Source of the DNA: Linnemannia schmuckeri
Lineage: Eukaryota > Mortierellomycota > Mortierellomycetes > Mortierellales > Mortierellaceae
Direction of reading: 5' to 3'
Assembly: GCA_029449235.1 (NCBI GenBank)
Contig: JANATG010000006.1
Span: 1,674,001-1,738,000, forward strand
DNA: 64,000 nucleotides
Below are positions 31,266 to 41,992 of this stretch, one piece after another. The position numbers and the translations under genes were made by a program. Under the pieces are notes generated by a model. The model saw only the letters and a list, made by a program, of their open reading frames with translations, was not told the origin of the DNA and did not search any database. Within the stretch, counting starts at the first letter, position 1. Every line of letters begins with the position of its first letter.

Positions 31266-33788
31266 ATGCCCTTTTATTCCAACGAACCAATGGATTCATG
31301 CAACCCATCAACATCCGCGTCCTTCTGTCCGGCCATAGCCTCATCGTCTCAAGCCTGCTCCCAGACCTCAACCTTCAGCTTCCATAACGCCGATACGCTC
31401 ATCAAGACCGAAAAAGCCGAAGGGACCATCACAACCAACAACTTCTCAGAAGTCTGTATCGAGGACCATGGTCTCCAAGCACCCTTTGTCGTTCAAGTCG
31501 AGGGTCATTCTCTCGGACCGCAAAACGATGACGGCGAGTCTAATCCTTGCTTTTCGGGTCCGTACCTGCCAAAAGAGGCGTTCAACACCTCCTCGTTCAC
31601 GAGGCTGTTTTCGAATTCTGTATTGTACTCGGAGGAACACCAAGACACCGGTTTGGGCTATCAAAGTGGCTCGTTCGAGTATGCCTCCCAGCCTGCACGT
31701 CAATACCTCCATCCTCTTGAGGTGTTTAATGATAGCGATGTGCCCAGCACAACCTCTTTCCAATCTCGGCCTCGCCAATCCAACACCATCTCTACTCCCA
31801 GATTGAACGTGCGTCCATCGACAAGATCCTCATCCAGACTCAAGAACTCGCGCATGGGCGACCGTGATCTCCATGATCAAGAAGAGATGGAAGAACAGCA
31901 GCGCGGCTATCGAGAGTCGAGCGTGACTTCTACTGTCACGCGTCGTTTCTCTGGCCTGTCGTTGATGCCCGCCGTTTCATCTCCCTTGGCTCATGCCTCA
32001 ATAATACCGGTTTCTACGCTTGCCACAGCTCCCACTACCTCTGCTGCTCCTAGAGCTTCTACTACATCTACTGCGATATCGTCTCCTGCCACGTCTGCCA
32101 TCTATTTTCCGCCGACCGCCTCGGCGCTGCACCAGAAGCGCCGCAAGGCTCTGAAACAAGAGCTCCGAGTCCCCCGCCCCAAGAACTGTTTCATGCTGTA
32201 CCGATCCAAAGTCCTACCCATGATCATGGCCGAGCTCGGAAACATCAACAACAAGATCATCTCCAAGATCGCAGCCGAGCGGTGGCGCGCAGAATCGGAG
32301 CCCGTCAAGACTTGGTATCGTGACATGGCCAAGTATGGCAAGGAGGAGCACGCGAGAAACAACCCTGGATACAAGTATGCGCCCCTGAACAAGATGCGGT
32401 CGATTGCTGCTACTGCTCTCAGTCATCTCACCCAGCCTCAGCGCTCGAGCAAGAAGGTCACTGCTGCCACTCGCGATTCTGTGGATGTAGATGAGGACAA
32501 CAACGCTGGTGATGAGGACTATGTCGATGGATCTTCAAGTACCAGACGACGGTCTGCCCGTCAGCGCCTGCAGCGCCAGCAGCCCGTCACTCGGTCCGGT
32601 CTCCAGTCTCAGGTCGGCAAGCGGCGTAACTCTAATCTTGGTACAGAGATCCCCTCAACATCCCAGGCCAAGAAGCCGAAGGATAATCTTGACAATCATG
32701 TCAGTTACCATCCCTTGAACTTTTCGACGGATTCGATCTTGAGCTTCGCTTCCACCGAGACGACTAGGTTCCCCTCGTTTGAACAGCAGTATCAGCATCA
32801 GGAGATAACTTACCAAGCTCAACCTCTCGCCGGCCCCTTCCGTCCTCTGCTAGCCCTTCCATATGATGCCTCATCAGCTACGACGTCAATATATGGTCTC
32901 GCTGGCGAAAGAAACGCAAGTGAGGTCACCTTGGTGGATCCGACCGATCACTGGACGACTCACCGGTACTACAATGCCCCCAGCTATTCTGATCATGTCA
33001 ACCTGTCTTCTACCTCAACAACGTTGTTGTCACCAAACTCTGGTGTTCAAAAGTCAATGATGGCGGCTGCTGCGTCTTTCGTGTCGCCGTCTAAGTTGAT
33101 GATGGTCGACCACAAGATCCTGATGGAGAAAGAGCTTCCACCACTACCTTACGAAATAGCACCTCACGATAGCAACAATTTCCACGCCACCAACAGGTCG
33201 ACTCTCCCATACATTAACAACAACGATCCAAACTCAATCTTGGCGCAGATGTTCCTAGACTACAATCCACATTATCAGCAGCACGCCCAACATCACCATC
33301 AACAACAACAACGTGAGCACTGCCAACACCATCAACATCAACTCAGCACAACCATCGGTAGTAGTGCCACTACCACTTTCAGACCTATCGAGTCGTCCTT
33401 TTCAGCCCTGAAGGAGCCTCAGGTCTCGTCTGCCGGTGTCGGAATGATGAACGGAAATATCATCGAGCCTTCGTCGATTCGGGCCCTAAAGCAAGAGCAG
33501 GTCCAAGTCCAACAACGACAACATCAGCATACCCATGAGCAGAACCCGTTCCAACAGGCGTTCCAACAACATACCCATCAACAACAGCAGGCGTTCCATA
33601 AACAAACCCAGCATCAGCAGCAGTTCCAGCAATACCTTCGGCAGCAGCAGCAAGAGCAACAGGAGTATGGATGGTGTCTTCGCAAGCCGACTGGTCCTGC
33701 GGGGCCCGTGTCACTGGCAGGTGCTGCAGCTCAAGGAGGACCCATGTTTGTTACCGACTTTTTTTCCTCATTCCCCTTTTTCAAATGA
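31266..33788 (+). CDS. HMG-box (MATA_HMG type) transcription factor, 840 residues
   Basis: Single exon from ATG 31266 to TGA 33786-33788, with AATAAA at 33859-33864. The HMG box spans about residues 300-375: RVPRPKNCFMLYRSKVLP, NKIISKIAAERWRAES, VKTWYRDMAKYGKEEH, then YKYAPLNK. The Pro-Lys/Arg-x-x-F-M-L-Y-R opening and the PGYKY end are diagnostic of the sequence-specific MATA/SOX-like branch that bends DNA in the minor groove. Flanks are Ser/Thr-rich before the box and basic after it (RRRSARQRLQRQ, likely nuclear signal). The C-terminal third is rich in Gln and His with polyQ runs, as in activation domains. Divergent to the transcription factor gene at 22785-27227 across 4 kb. Such boxes occur in mating-type and developmental regulators; nothing nearby identifies a sex locus, so the role is open. 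Confidence 0.92.
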   Translation: MPFYSNEPMDSCNPSTSASFCPAIASSSQACSQTSTFSFHNADTLIKTEKAEGTITTNNFSEVCIEDHGLQAPFVVQVEGHSLGPQNDDGESNPCFSGPYLPKEAFNTSSFTRLFSNSVLYSEEHQDTGLGYQSGSFEYASQPARQYLHPLEVFNDSDVPSTTSFQSRPRQSNTISTPRLNVRPSTRSSSRLKNSRMGDRDLHDQEEMEEQQRGYRESSVTSTVTRRFSGLSLMPAVSSPLAHASIIPVSTLATAPTTSAAPRASTTSTAISSPATSAIYFPPTASALHQKRRKALKQELRVPRPKNCFMLYRSKVLPMIMAELGNINNKIISKIAAERWRAESEPVKTWYRDMAKYGKEEHARNNPGYKYAPLNKMRSIAATALSHLTQPQRSSKKVTAATRDSVDVDEDNNAGDEDYVDGSSSTRRRSARQRLQRQQPVTRSGLQSQVGKRRNSNLGTEIPSTSQAKKPKDNLDNHVSYHPLNFSTDSILSFASTETTRFPSFEQQYQHQEITYQAQPLAGPFRPLLALPYDASSATTSIYGLAGERNASEVTLVDPTDHWTTHRYYNAPSYSDHVNLSSTSTTLLSPNSGVQKSMMAAAASFVSPSKLMMVDHKILMEKELPPLPYEIAPHDSNNFHATNRSTLPYINNNDPNSILAQMFLDYNPHYQQHAQHHHQQQQREHCQHHQHQLSTTIGSSATTTFRPIESSFSALKEPQVSSAGVGMMNGNIIEPSSIRALKQEQVQVQQRQHQHTHEQNPFQQAFQQHTHQQQQAFHKQTQHQQQFQQYLRQQQQEQQEYGWCLRKPTGPAGPVSLAGAAAQGGPMFVTDFFSSFPFFK

Positions 33789-35602
33789 GTCGTTTCTCCA
33801 CTTGCTGCCCTTTTTTTTTTATTTCAATGACTGCAAGTTTACCATCATATTACTGTAAAATAAAATCGACAATGAACGAAAAGCTGCATAAGTAACAACC
33901 AACCCCCTCATGAATGAACTGTTTATGCACAATGCATATCAATGCCGCATTGTCCTCCTCGTCCTTTCTTGGTCCCTGTCCCTTCTCGCTTCTTTCATCG
34001 AGGTTCTCAGGAGACACCCAAAAAAGCGCTTTCCCACGGGTTGTACCTTTTATCTCCAAGTCCGCGATTTTTTTTTGTTGCGAGTGGTCTGAGCCCTACT
34101 CTCGTTCCCTTATCTTTTGAACCCAGAACCTATTTTTCCTTTCCCTTTCCCCCTTTTTTCTCATTCCGTCCTGGCCTGGCCTGATGCGGGCATTGGCTGG
34201 ATCTGAAGGGTCTACCCAACCGGAAAGCGTTGTAGGTTTGGCAGGGAGAAAGAAGGCAATCGCAGCCCCTGAACTTCTGGACTGGCCGGAACCTTTTTTT
34301 ATTCTTCCTTCTGTTCGTTCATCTCATCGAGGAGCCTTTTTTGTTCGTCAAGGGGTGGGTATGCAGCAAAAAAACTGAATTGAATGAAGAGTTGATCAAT
34401 TGAACGAACAAAGGTAGCAGTTAGAGAGCGGGGGGAGTATGAAGCGACGAGATAGAAAAAGAAAGCGACGTCAGCATTAGCATGATTAGGCAATATGATC
34501 TCAGTTATACTTCCTGTGTGTGTGTGTTTACGTAGGTATACGGAAGGCAAGAAGAAGAAAGAAGGACGTCCAGGAGGTAGGAGAGAGGTATGAGAGCAGT
34601 ATAGGACAGTGAGAGAGGGGATAGGAGTAGCATGCGGGGATGGATAGAGACTGGGGTCGTTCTGTGTGATTGTGTGTCGGGGAATACAGCGCACATCGGA
34701 TCGTCCGAGTTCATAACAATAACAAAAGAACGAGACGTAAGAGAAGAAGCAAAGAAAGAAGTGTAGAGGAGTGAGTGAGTCATTGAAAGCGGAAGATGAA
34801 TTGATCGCATATGCTGCAAGTTTCCTTCTTTTGCTTTCTACGAGGCCATCTTACGCTTTTGCAGCTGTTCTTTGTCTGTTTGTTGTTTGTTCATGCTGTT
34901 GTAATCCGCAAAGGAACAAGAGTGTCGCGTCTTTCTCTCCTTAATTGCCTGTGATGTTATGATTTTGATTATTATCCTTCGTCTTGTCCGCACAACAAAT
35001 CCGTCATTGTGGTTTGCGTGTGTGCCTCATTTTGCCACCACTTCTCGTTTAAGGAAACAGGTGGTGCCTGGTTTTTGTTTTTTTTTTTGCTGGAGTGATT
35101 GAAATGTGAAATCGAATTGGGTAAGAAACGCGTACTTTTCTCTTGCTCTTTATTTCTTTTTTTTTACTTGCCCTGTCTTTCCTACTCTTCTTCTCTTCTT
35201 CTCTTCCCTTCTCTTCTTTCTTTTTTTTCTATCCTTCTCTTTTCACATCAGTCCCATCGGCTCCGCTTTCAACAGCGAGATACAATACAGATATCATATC
35301 GGAAACTGATTCAACAACCCAGTTCTCCAACATCATTCATATTATCACATTTTATCATAATCCAATTCTCCTTTCTCTTTTATTCGTACTCCTTCCTTTA
35401 CTTACTCTCTGCTCCTCATCTCTCCTTCGCTCTCCACTCTTCCACCTCACTTCCCTTCCGACACTCTTTCCCTCTCTTCACTAATCAACTTTCCACTCGC
35501 TCCCCTCACTCTCTCTCTCTCACACACACACGCGCATAACCAACTCCCCTCTCACAATCGCCCACCATTCAACAAAGAAAACAACAACAAGAAAAGCCGT
35601 GA
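33789..35602. other. Intergenic region and pyrimidine-rich leader of the W2-domain gene
   Basis: The first 100 bases are the 3' flank of the HMG gene. From about 35140 to 35540 the plus strand is an almost pure CT tract ending in CTCTCTCTCTCACACACACAC (split microsatellite), the probable promoter/leader of the gene starting at 35603. Between these I see no gene. Confidence 0.5.
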
Positions 35603-38600
35603 ATGTGCTCACTCTACAGCATCAACAACAACTCAAAGTTTTCTGGCCAGTCCTCCTTCCAGGTCGTCCTTTGCGCCAAAGACTCTTCGTCCTCTTCGCC
35701 ACATCACTCCCCCGTTTCATCCATATCTTCCTCGGCCCCTTGTTCCCCCTCCAGGCGGAAAAAGATGAAGGGTGGTGCTAAATCCCCGATCCTCATCCTC
35801 ACTCCTTCCCCGAATCAACAGCTGCAAGAGATCACCGCTCTCTTCAGCCCACCATCCTTTCAATCGACAACCCAGTCGTCCTCGTCGCCCTCGACGTCTT
35901 CCTCTTCTCCTTCCTCTTCAAACAACCCCAGCTCTGCTGCACACTACCGAGCCAACAGCAACTCCAGTACCACCAGTCCTTCTTCCCTTTCATACCAACA
36001 ACAGCATCAGCAGCAAAGGCGGAGACAAGGGTCTAACCACGGCACGTCCCACTGGCACCAGTTCCATCAACATCAACATTACCACCACCATAACTCGTTT
36101 GACGTGTCCTTCGAGAATGATCAGGAGAACCAGCACCCCTACAGCACAACCTACGCACACAAGCGGGCTTCCATTCCGATTGATCAGCAAAGCAACCACT
36201 CCTTTTACCATAATAAAAGGAGTAATAGTACCAGTGGTGCGAGTAGCAAGGGGATCCGTGGCAGGGACACTGGGAATGCTCGCTCCGCTCAGGTTCTGAA
36301 TCCGACCAACTTGCAAATCCATTCCAAAACCTTTTTTCCATCGCAATCAACACCGACTCCAACACATTCCTCCTCCACAACTTTGCTTCTATCGGCACAA
36401 CAGCAACCATATAACCACAGTAGCAGCAATAGCAACCTCCAGCAGCAGCGACGACCTGTAGCCGCACAATTGGCAGATCCAGCTGTGATTTCGTTTGCTG
36501 CAGCTGCAGCTGCATCCGTATCAGGAACAGGAGCAGGTGTAGGAGCAAGAGGAGGAGCTTCTTCGAGCATGTCATCGCCGTCTTCGTCCACTTTTCGCTC
36601 TCCTGAATCAAGCCCGATCCGTCAAACATCTATTCAGGGCGGATCGCATACCGCATGGAGCGATATGAAGTCATTTCCGAGCGACCGTGCCCTTGCAGCA
36701 GCTACAGTTACAGCTACAGCGCCATCGTCGTTGTCTCTATCGACATTACCAACAATGACCGGAAAAGGGTTAACAACAACACCGGTTGCTACACCAGCTG
36801 CCGTGAATGGGCAAGGTGCTCATGGGTACGTTCAATTGACGATATTGGCCAATGGGAAATGAGCGCACTGTGAAAGAGCAATGTCATCATGTTCATATCA
36901 CTTTTTTTTTAGTTTTTTAGTTTTTATCTTTATGTCCGGCCAATCGTACTGGTTACTCATACCTTTTATATATTCTTACTTCGTTGACTATAGATCCCAG
37001 GCAAATCCAAGGGACAGGTCGCCCTTGGCCTCGAGTGTCGATAGCCATGGCCATTCCACCTTTGACAGCGACGAAATGGACCTCCAGCACCAGCACTCAG
37101 ATTCAAACATTGACTCTGATGCATCTATGACAGAGGCCGACGTTGTCGACCTTGATCCTGCCACTTCTTTACAGTCAATGCAGACCATCCATCCTCGTCG
37201 TTCCCTTCAACAAAAACAACAACAATCCCAGCACCACAAAACCGTCAACTATCGCCATTCCCTCAATCATCACTTCAACCAGCATTTTCCTCTGCTCTCA
37301 TCTACTTCTTCTCCCTCCGCAGCCACCGCAGCCAACACTGCCGCCGTCGCAGCCACCGCAGCCGCTGTAGCATCAACAGCAGTAACAGCAGCAGCGGTCT
37401 CTTCTGCCAAAGGTGCCGAATCACATTTGGAGCGCAAGTCTCACTTGAGGCGAAAGTGCGATCGATTGCAAGTCAAGAACGCAGCTCTCAAGGCGACTGT
37501 CATCCAGGTCAAATCAGATTTAGCGCTCGAGCGCCAAAGGCGTTCGACAGTGGACCAGATTTACCTCAGTATCAGGAAGGATCTGAATCAACGGCTCGAA
37601 TCTGAGGAGGATAAGGTCTTGAGTCTGAAGGCCGATCTGGAACAGATGGCAGCCGAGATGAAGGAGCTCAAGGACCAACTCGCCTCTGCTAGAACCAGAT
37701 CCACGCCCTTCTCGACCTCGGCTTCCATGTCTTCACTCTCTGGTCTCAACTCCAGATCAGTCAATGGATATCGGATCGGGTACGACAGCAGCGCTTTCTC
37801 GCTTTCGAGGGGGATCTCTACCTTTGGAGGAGTCCTCATGCCACATAACTCGAGCTTAATTGATGGACAAGATGACTCGGAAGAGTTTATGTTGTCGCAT
37901 TCGTACTCGCCTTCGAGCAGACGCGCTTCCGTTTCTCAACCCGCCAACATGAATTCTACACTGATGAGCTGCAGTGACGACGAAGTCGATGACGATGATG
38001 AGGAGATGGAGGAAGAAGACGAGAGCGATGACGAGTCTTGTACTGTCAAGGGCGCCTTCCTATTCAAGCAGTCGCCTGTCAGCCGCAGAGGCAGCCTTGC
38101 CTCCTCGTTGTCCTTGCGAACTCTGGCCGAAGAAACCATTGAAGAGGAAGAAGAGGAAGATGATGACGATGAGTTGGATGAGGAGGATGAAGTCGACAGT
38201 GATCTGGAGGATCGCACGGCGGACAAGGATGACATTGACGGCTCAGATGCGCCCCGTACGATGATGGAGATTATTCTACAGCGCCAACAGTCTCGCTCAC
38301 CCGAGGATGACATGGAGGATCCACCAGCCGATGCCAACGAGACGTTTGACTCGATGGTTCAGAAGTCTCTTCTTCAGGCAATCCACTCCCGCCTCACAGT
38401 TGCGCAGGCGCAGCTGCAAATCGAGGAGCTTGTTCTCAAGTACGATGCCCCTCCCGATAAGATAGTCGAGGCCATTACCAGGGGGATGTTGCGATGGTGG
38501 GAGACCGAGCGCTTGGCAACTGGAGGATCTGCCTCAGGAGGGTTTGGGACCGACGCCATTGTGATCAACAAGGAAACTGGAGAGCAGGCGACTCCCAAAG

Positions 38601-39595
38601 TGGCGATCGAGAAGCGGATTGAGTCGTTCTTTGGGCCTCTATTGCTCCAGTTTGTGGCATCGATCGACGAGCAAAAGATGCTGCTCGAGACGTTGGGCCA
38701 GCAGGCCCAAGCGGAGCCCGAGGGACGGTGGCTGAAAAATCATAATGGGATTTTGGTGGCGCTTTACAAGTACGATGTCCTCGATGGCGAAGCAGTCCTT
38801 GAATGGTGGCGTGCTCTCGAGGAACCTCAAGGCGTGTTCGGACACGGCGGGAATAACCTCCGCAGTCTGGTGAGTCATCTCTTAGTCACATCTCTTTTTG
38901 TTAACAATGACTCGCTTGAACTTGTTTTTTTTTTTTTTTTTTTTGCATGGATTGGAGTTCTAACCAGGTTTTCTTTGCCTGTTATATCATAGAACTCGCG
39001 ATTTGCAGCATGGCTTGAAGACGAGGACGAAGAGTCGGACTCTGAGAGTGAGGGTGATGAAGATAATGACACTGAGGAGGACAGTGACTCGGATTCTTCC
39101 TGTTCAGAGTTCGAGTCCGATTCTGAGGACGACGACGACGACTATGTGGAGGGTGATGAAGGTGGAGACGCCGATAGATCGGCTGATGTGAAGGACGCTA
39201 TGGATCAGGATGCGGTGGTGGAGGCCATTTTGGATGTAGCATTCCCAAAGACTTCATCGCCAACGCCCTCCATCGCCCACAAGGAGTCCGAGAGCAACAG
39301 CAACAACAAAAACAACACTACTGGAAACGCCAAGAGGAGGATTAACTTTTGTACCAACAACAATTTGTATTATAGTCAGGACGGTAAAGTCCAGCAGCAG
39401 CCCGCGCGCAAGGCCAAGAACACTAACAGCGACGGCAGCGAGAGCAAGAACAGAGTTGATGGCGAGGCGGGTGAGGATGATCAGGAGGGTGCTGATGATG
39501 CCGAGGACGGCGGCGTGGCCAAGAAAAAGTATGACCAGTGCCCGCCGTTCAAGGGGATCATCGACAGAGATATCGAGATCGGGACCATGGCTTAA
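35603..39595 (+). CDS. Large Ser/Gln-rich protein with coiled coil and C-terminal eIF2B-epsilon-like W2 domain
   Basis: Three exons: 35603-36825, 36994-38869 and 38993-39595, joining in frame to 1233 residues. Introns of 168 and 123 bases have GTACGT and GTGAGT donors and TAG acceptors. Residues 1-530 are low complexity (poly-Ser, Gln, His, Asn, Ala) with scattered SP motifs. Residues about 555-640 form a strong coiled coil (LRRKCDRLQVKNAALKATV through MKELKDQLA). Long Asp/Glu runs follow. Residues about 850-915 (FDSMVQKSLLQAIHSRL, IEELVLKYDAPPDKIVEAI) and about 945-1050 (FFGPLLLQFVASIDEQKML, LVALYKYDVLDGEAVLEWW, FAAWLEDEDEES) match the HEAT-like W2/eIF5C module that ends eIF2B-epsilon, including its acidic tail. 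The nucleotidyltransferase and left-handed beta-helix of real eIF2B-epsilon are absent. In known proteins W2 contacts eIF2-beta and eIF1; here a translation-linked scaffold is inferred. The start could also be the in-frame ATG at 35765. Confidence 0.85.
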
Positions 39596-39757
39596 ATCAT
39601 GCTATTGGTCTCTGCATGTTCTTTCCCCTCTACCTACTCAAACACCCACTATTCATTTTTGTAACAACATTTTTGTACAATATTTTTTCATTTTTTTTTT
39701 TTCTTATTAAATGAAGTCGGCAACGATTTTCGAAAGATATCAACGTGCTATGCTATG

Positions 39758-41600
39758 TTATGATCCGCTTGTCCAATGTAGACGAGCGTGGATCACTTCT
39801 GGGTGTAGCTTTTAAAGGTACTTCTTCAAGGCCGCCCTCTCCACGTCAGGCTCGAGGTGTTATACTCACATCAGGTTCAAATTTGGCCACCTCTTCGCCA
39901 TCCAGTCCAGTTCCTTCCTCCCAATCCGGTGGTTCAAACACTCGAACCCACACAACTCCAGGTCCTCGAGAGCGTCCAGACGATCCAGTCCAGACTCTAG
40001 CGAGAGCTCCAGGGTGTCAAAGGTCTTTGCTCCTTCATAGATGAAATACTCTTGTCTGTCTTTTTCGTACAATTCTCCTGCCTTGTAGGTCCACGGGTAG
40101 CGCGACTCGTATCCGAACTCTAGGTGCTTGAGTCTTGTCAGGCAGGCTAGTTGGTCGTACACGCCGTGAATTTGTCTCTGGCACCGATGGAACTTTTTGA
40201 CCGCCGCCGACTCGTCCTCTGTGAGCTCTGCAGCAGGATATTCAGAAGCTGCTGCTGTCGTGGCTGCTGCCAAAGTCACCCGGGTAACCGTCGCCTGCTC
40301 GTCGTCCGTCAGTTGATCGACCCCGACAATTCTGCAGGTCAAAGACTCGAAGGCCAGCATTGTCGACCAAGGATTGGTTGGTAGGGTCCTGATCCGGCCG
40401 CTGACTTTCGTCAATAAACCAGTGAGCAAAATTGGCCTAGAAGACCTCGAGTTTCCGACAATGCTTCGTCAAGGCCAAAGCCAAGGGCTCGTCGTATCCT
40501 TCCAGCATGTTGTACTCTGTCAAGTTGGGCAAATGGCTCAAAACGAGATCACAGTTCTCCAATTCGGCATCCAGGAACTTGAGCGAGCGTCCTACACTTG
40601 AATAAATTGCAGGGAGTGCCAGGTGTCTTACCAATAGACTGTAATTCCAGGGTCGTCAAGTTCGAGAAGAGTCTGAGCAAGTTCAGCAAGCCAGAGACGG
40701 TTGTCACTTTATATAGCGACAGTTCCCGCAGCTTTGTGCTGAGAGCCGTATCATGGAGTAGGTCCGGCAACTGGAGAACGACATTCTCGACAATGCAGAT
40801 CAACTCGATCCCTGGCCAGGCCTTTACAGTCGATCAAACGTCAGCCCATTCCTTAGAGTAGTGATAGCCCCTCCTGAACACCTTCAACTCCAACGTCCCA
40901 ATCAGCTTGACATGAACATCAAAGGATCGAATCCCCTATTGAGGTTGAGGGGTTCTGTCCAGATGAAGCCGCTTCAGACCTCGGTTACTGAGAATTGTGT
41001 GCCAATAATGCTGTGTCGAGATCCACCCATACTCATATACCCCCTACTCGCATTTGGCGGTCATGCCATAGTATGGTCCTGGTGGTGTAAAGTCGTCCTG
41101 GGTGACATACTCTGGGAACAAGGAATCCAACACGCTGACCTCTCTAATTTCCAGTTCTGGGTCTGGATCTCCGTAATCCCTGTAGGGCTTGTACATCGGC
41201 AAGTTTGGATCCTCTTCTTTTTGTCTCTGGGCATACAGGTCTCTGATCGACAGTGTCAGAGACTCTAACTCATTACATCCACTATCATGCACCGCCGCCG
41301 ACACTCCTGCTACTCCTCCTGCTCTTGCCGGCAAACTGACAGCCTCAAGAACCATGGGCCACTGAACAGTCAAGTTCCGGATAAATCGCCCATACTTTCA
41401 GAACACCGCCCTGACCCACTCCTAGTCCTTGTCCTTATCAGATTCTCTAAGTCTGACATCGGACCGTGGATTTAAATAGGCTAGATCCGTAGTCTTGGGA
41501 TCGATACAGCGCCGGAGGATGGTGTCTCATTTGCGTGCATACTTGCAGGAGATCTTTTGGCATGCAGAACAGGAGAGGGGATTGGTGTGAAGCTGTGGAA
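39758..41600 (-). pseudogene. F-box/LRR pseudogene, many frameshifts and stops
   Basis: Minus-strand pieces in several frames cover nearly the whole family. MPKDLLQVCTQM (end of an F-box) is at about 41563, then KYGRFIRNLTVQWPMVLEAV near 41370. Repeats such as LRELSLYKVTTVSGLLNLL occur at 40740-40650, and LASTMLAFESLTCRIVGVDQLT-like sequence near 40350. The signature CGFECLNHRIGRKELDWMAK appears near 39920, with a decayed LKKYL..LHPEVIHARL tail ending at 39758. One 187-residue section (40429-39866) is still open, so decay is moderate. The first half of the F-box is not recognisable. A 25-base poly-G tract lies just upstream. Confidence 0.85.
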
Positions 41601-41639
41601 ATAGTTGGGGAGAAGCTAGAAATTATTAACTGGGAAGGA

Positions 41640-41664
41640 GGGGGGGGGGGGGGGGGGGGGGGGG
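41640..41664 (+). repeat. Poly(G) tract, 25 bases
   Basis: Uninterrupted run of 25 G, followed after CA by further G blocks (GGGGGG, GGG). It lies about 80 bases upstream of the decayed F-box start on the opposite strand. Such a tract can form G-quadruplexes and is prone to replication slippage and sequencing error, so its length is uncertain. Confidence 0.85.
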
Positions 41665-41992
41665 CAGGGGGGAGGGAAAAGACGAGAGGAAAGAGAGATG
41701 AAGAGTAAAGGAACGGGTGAGGTGAAAGGAGGAAAAGAAGTGTGAAAGAAATGAGAAGGAAAATAGAAATATTACGGTGGCAAAAGAGAGAGTTTGCTAC
41801 TTCTTTGCCCCACCAATACACGCCACTTGAACATGACAGATCCGTCTATAAAAGGACATGCAAAACTTTATATGCAAAAGGGACGCGAGCTGGGGGAAAA
41901 TAAGGAAGCTACATGAAGAACACCGCAACTCACCTTGGAAACTACAGCGGCATTGGTTATTATTTATTAACAGCAAGGTTCTAAAAAAAAGA

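Noticed and set aside
31266..33788. HMG gene as the sex (mating-type) locus
   Set aside because: The usual zygomycete flanking genes (triose-phosphate transporter, RNA helicase) are absent, and HMG-box genes are numerous in these fungi.
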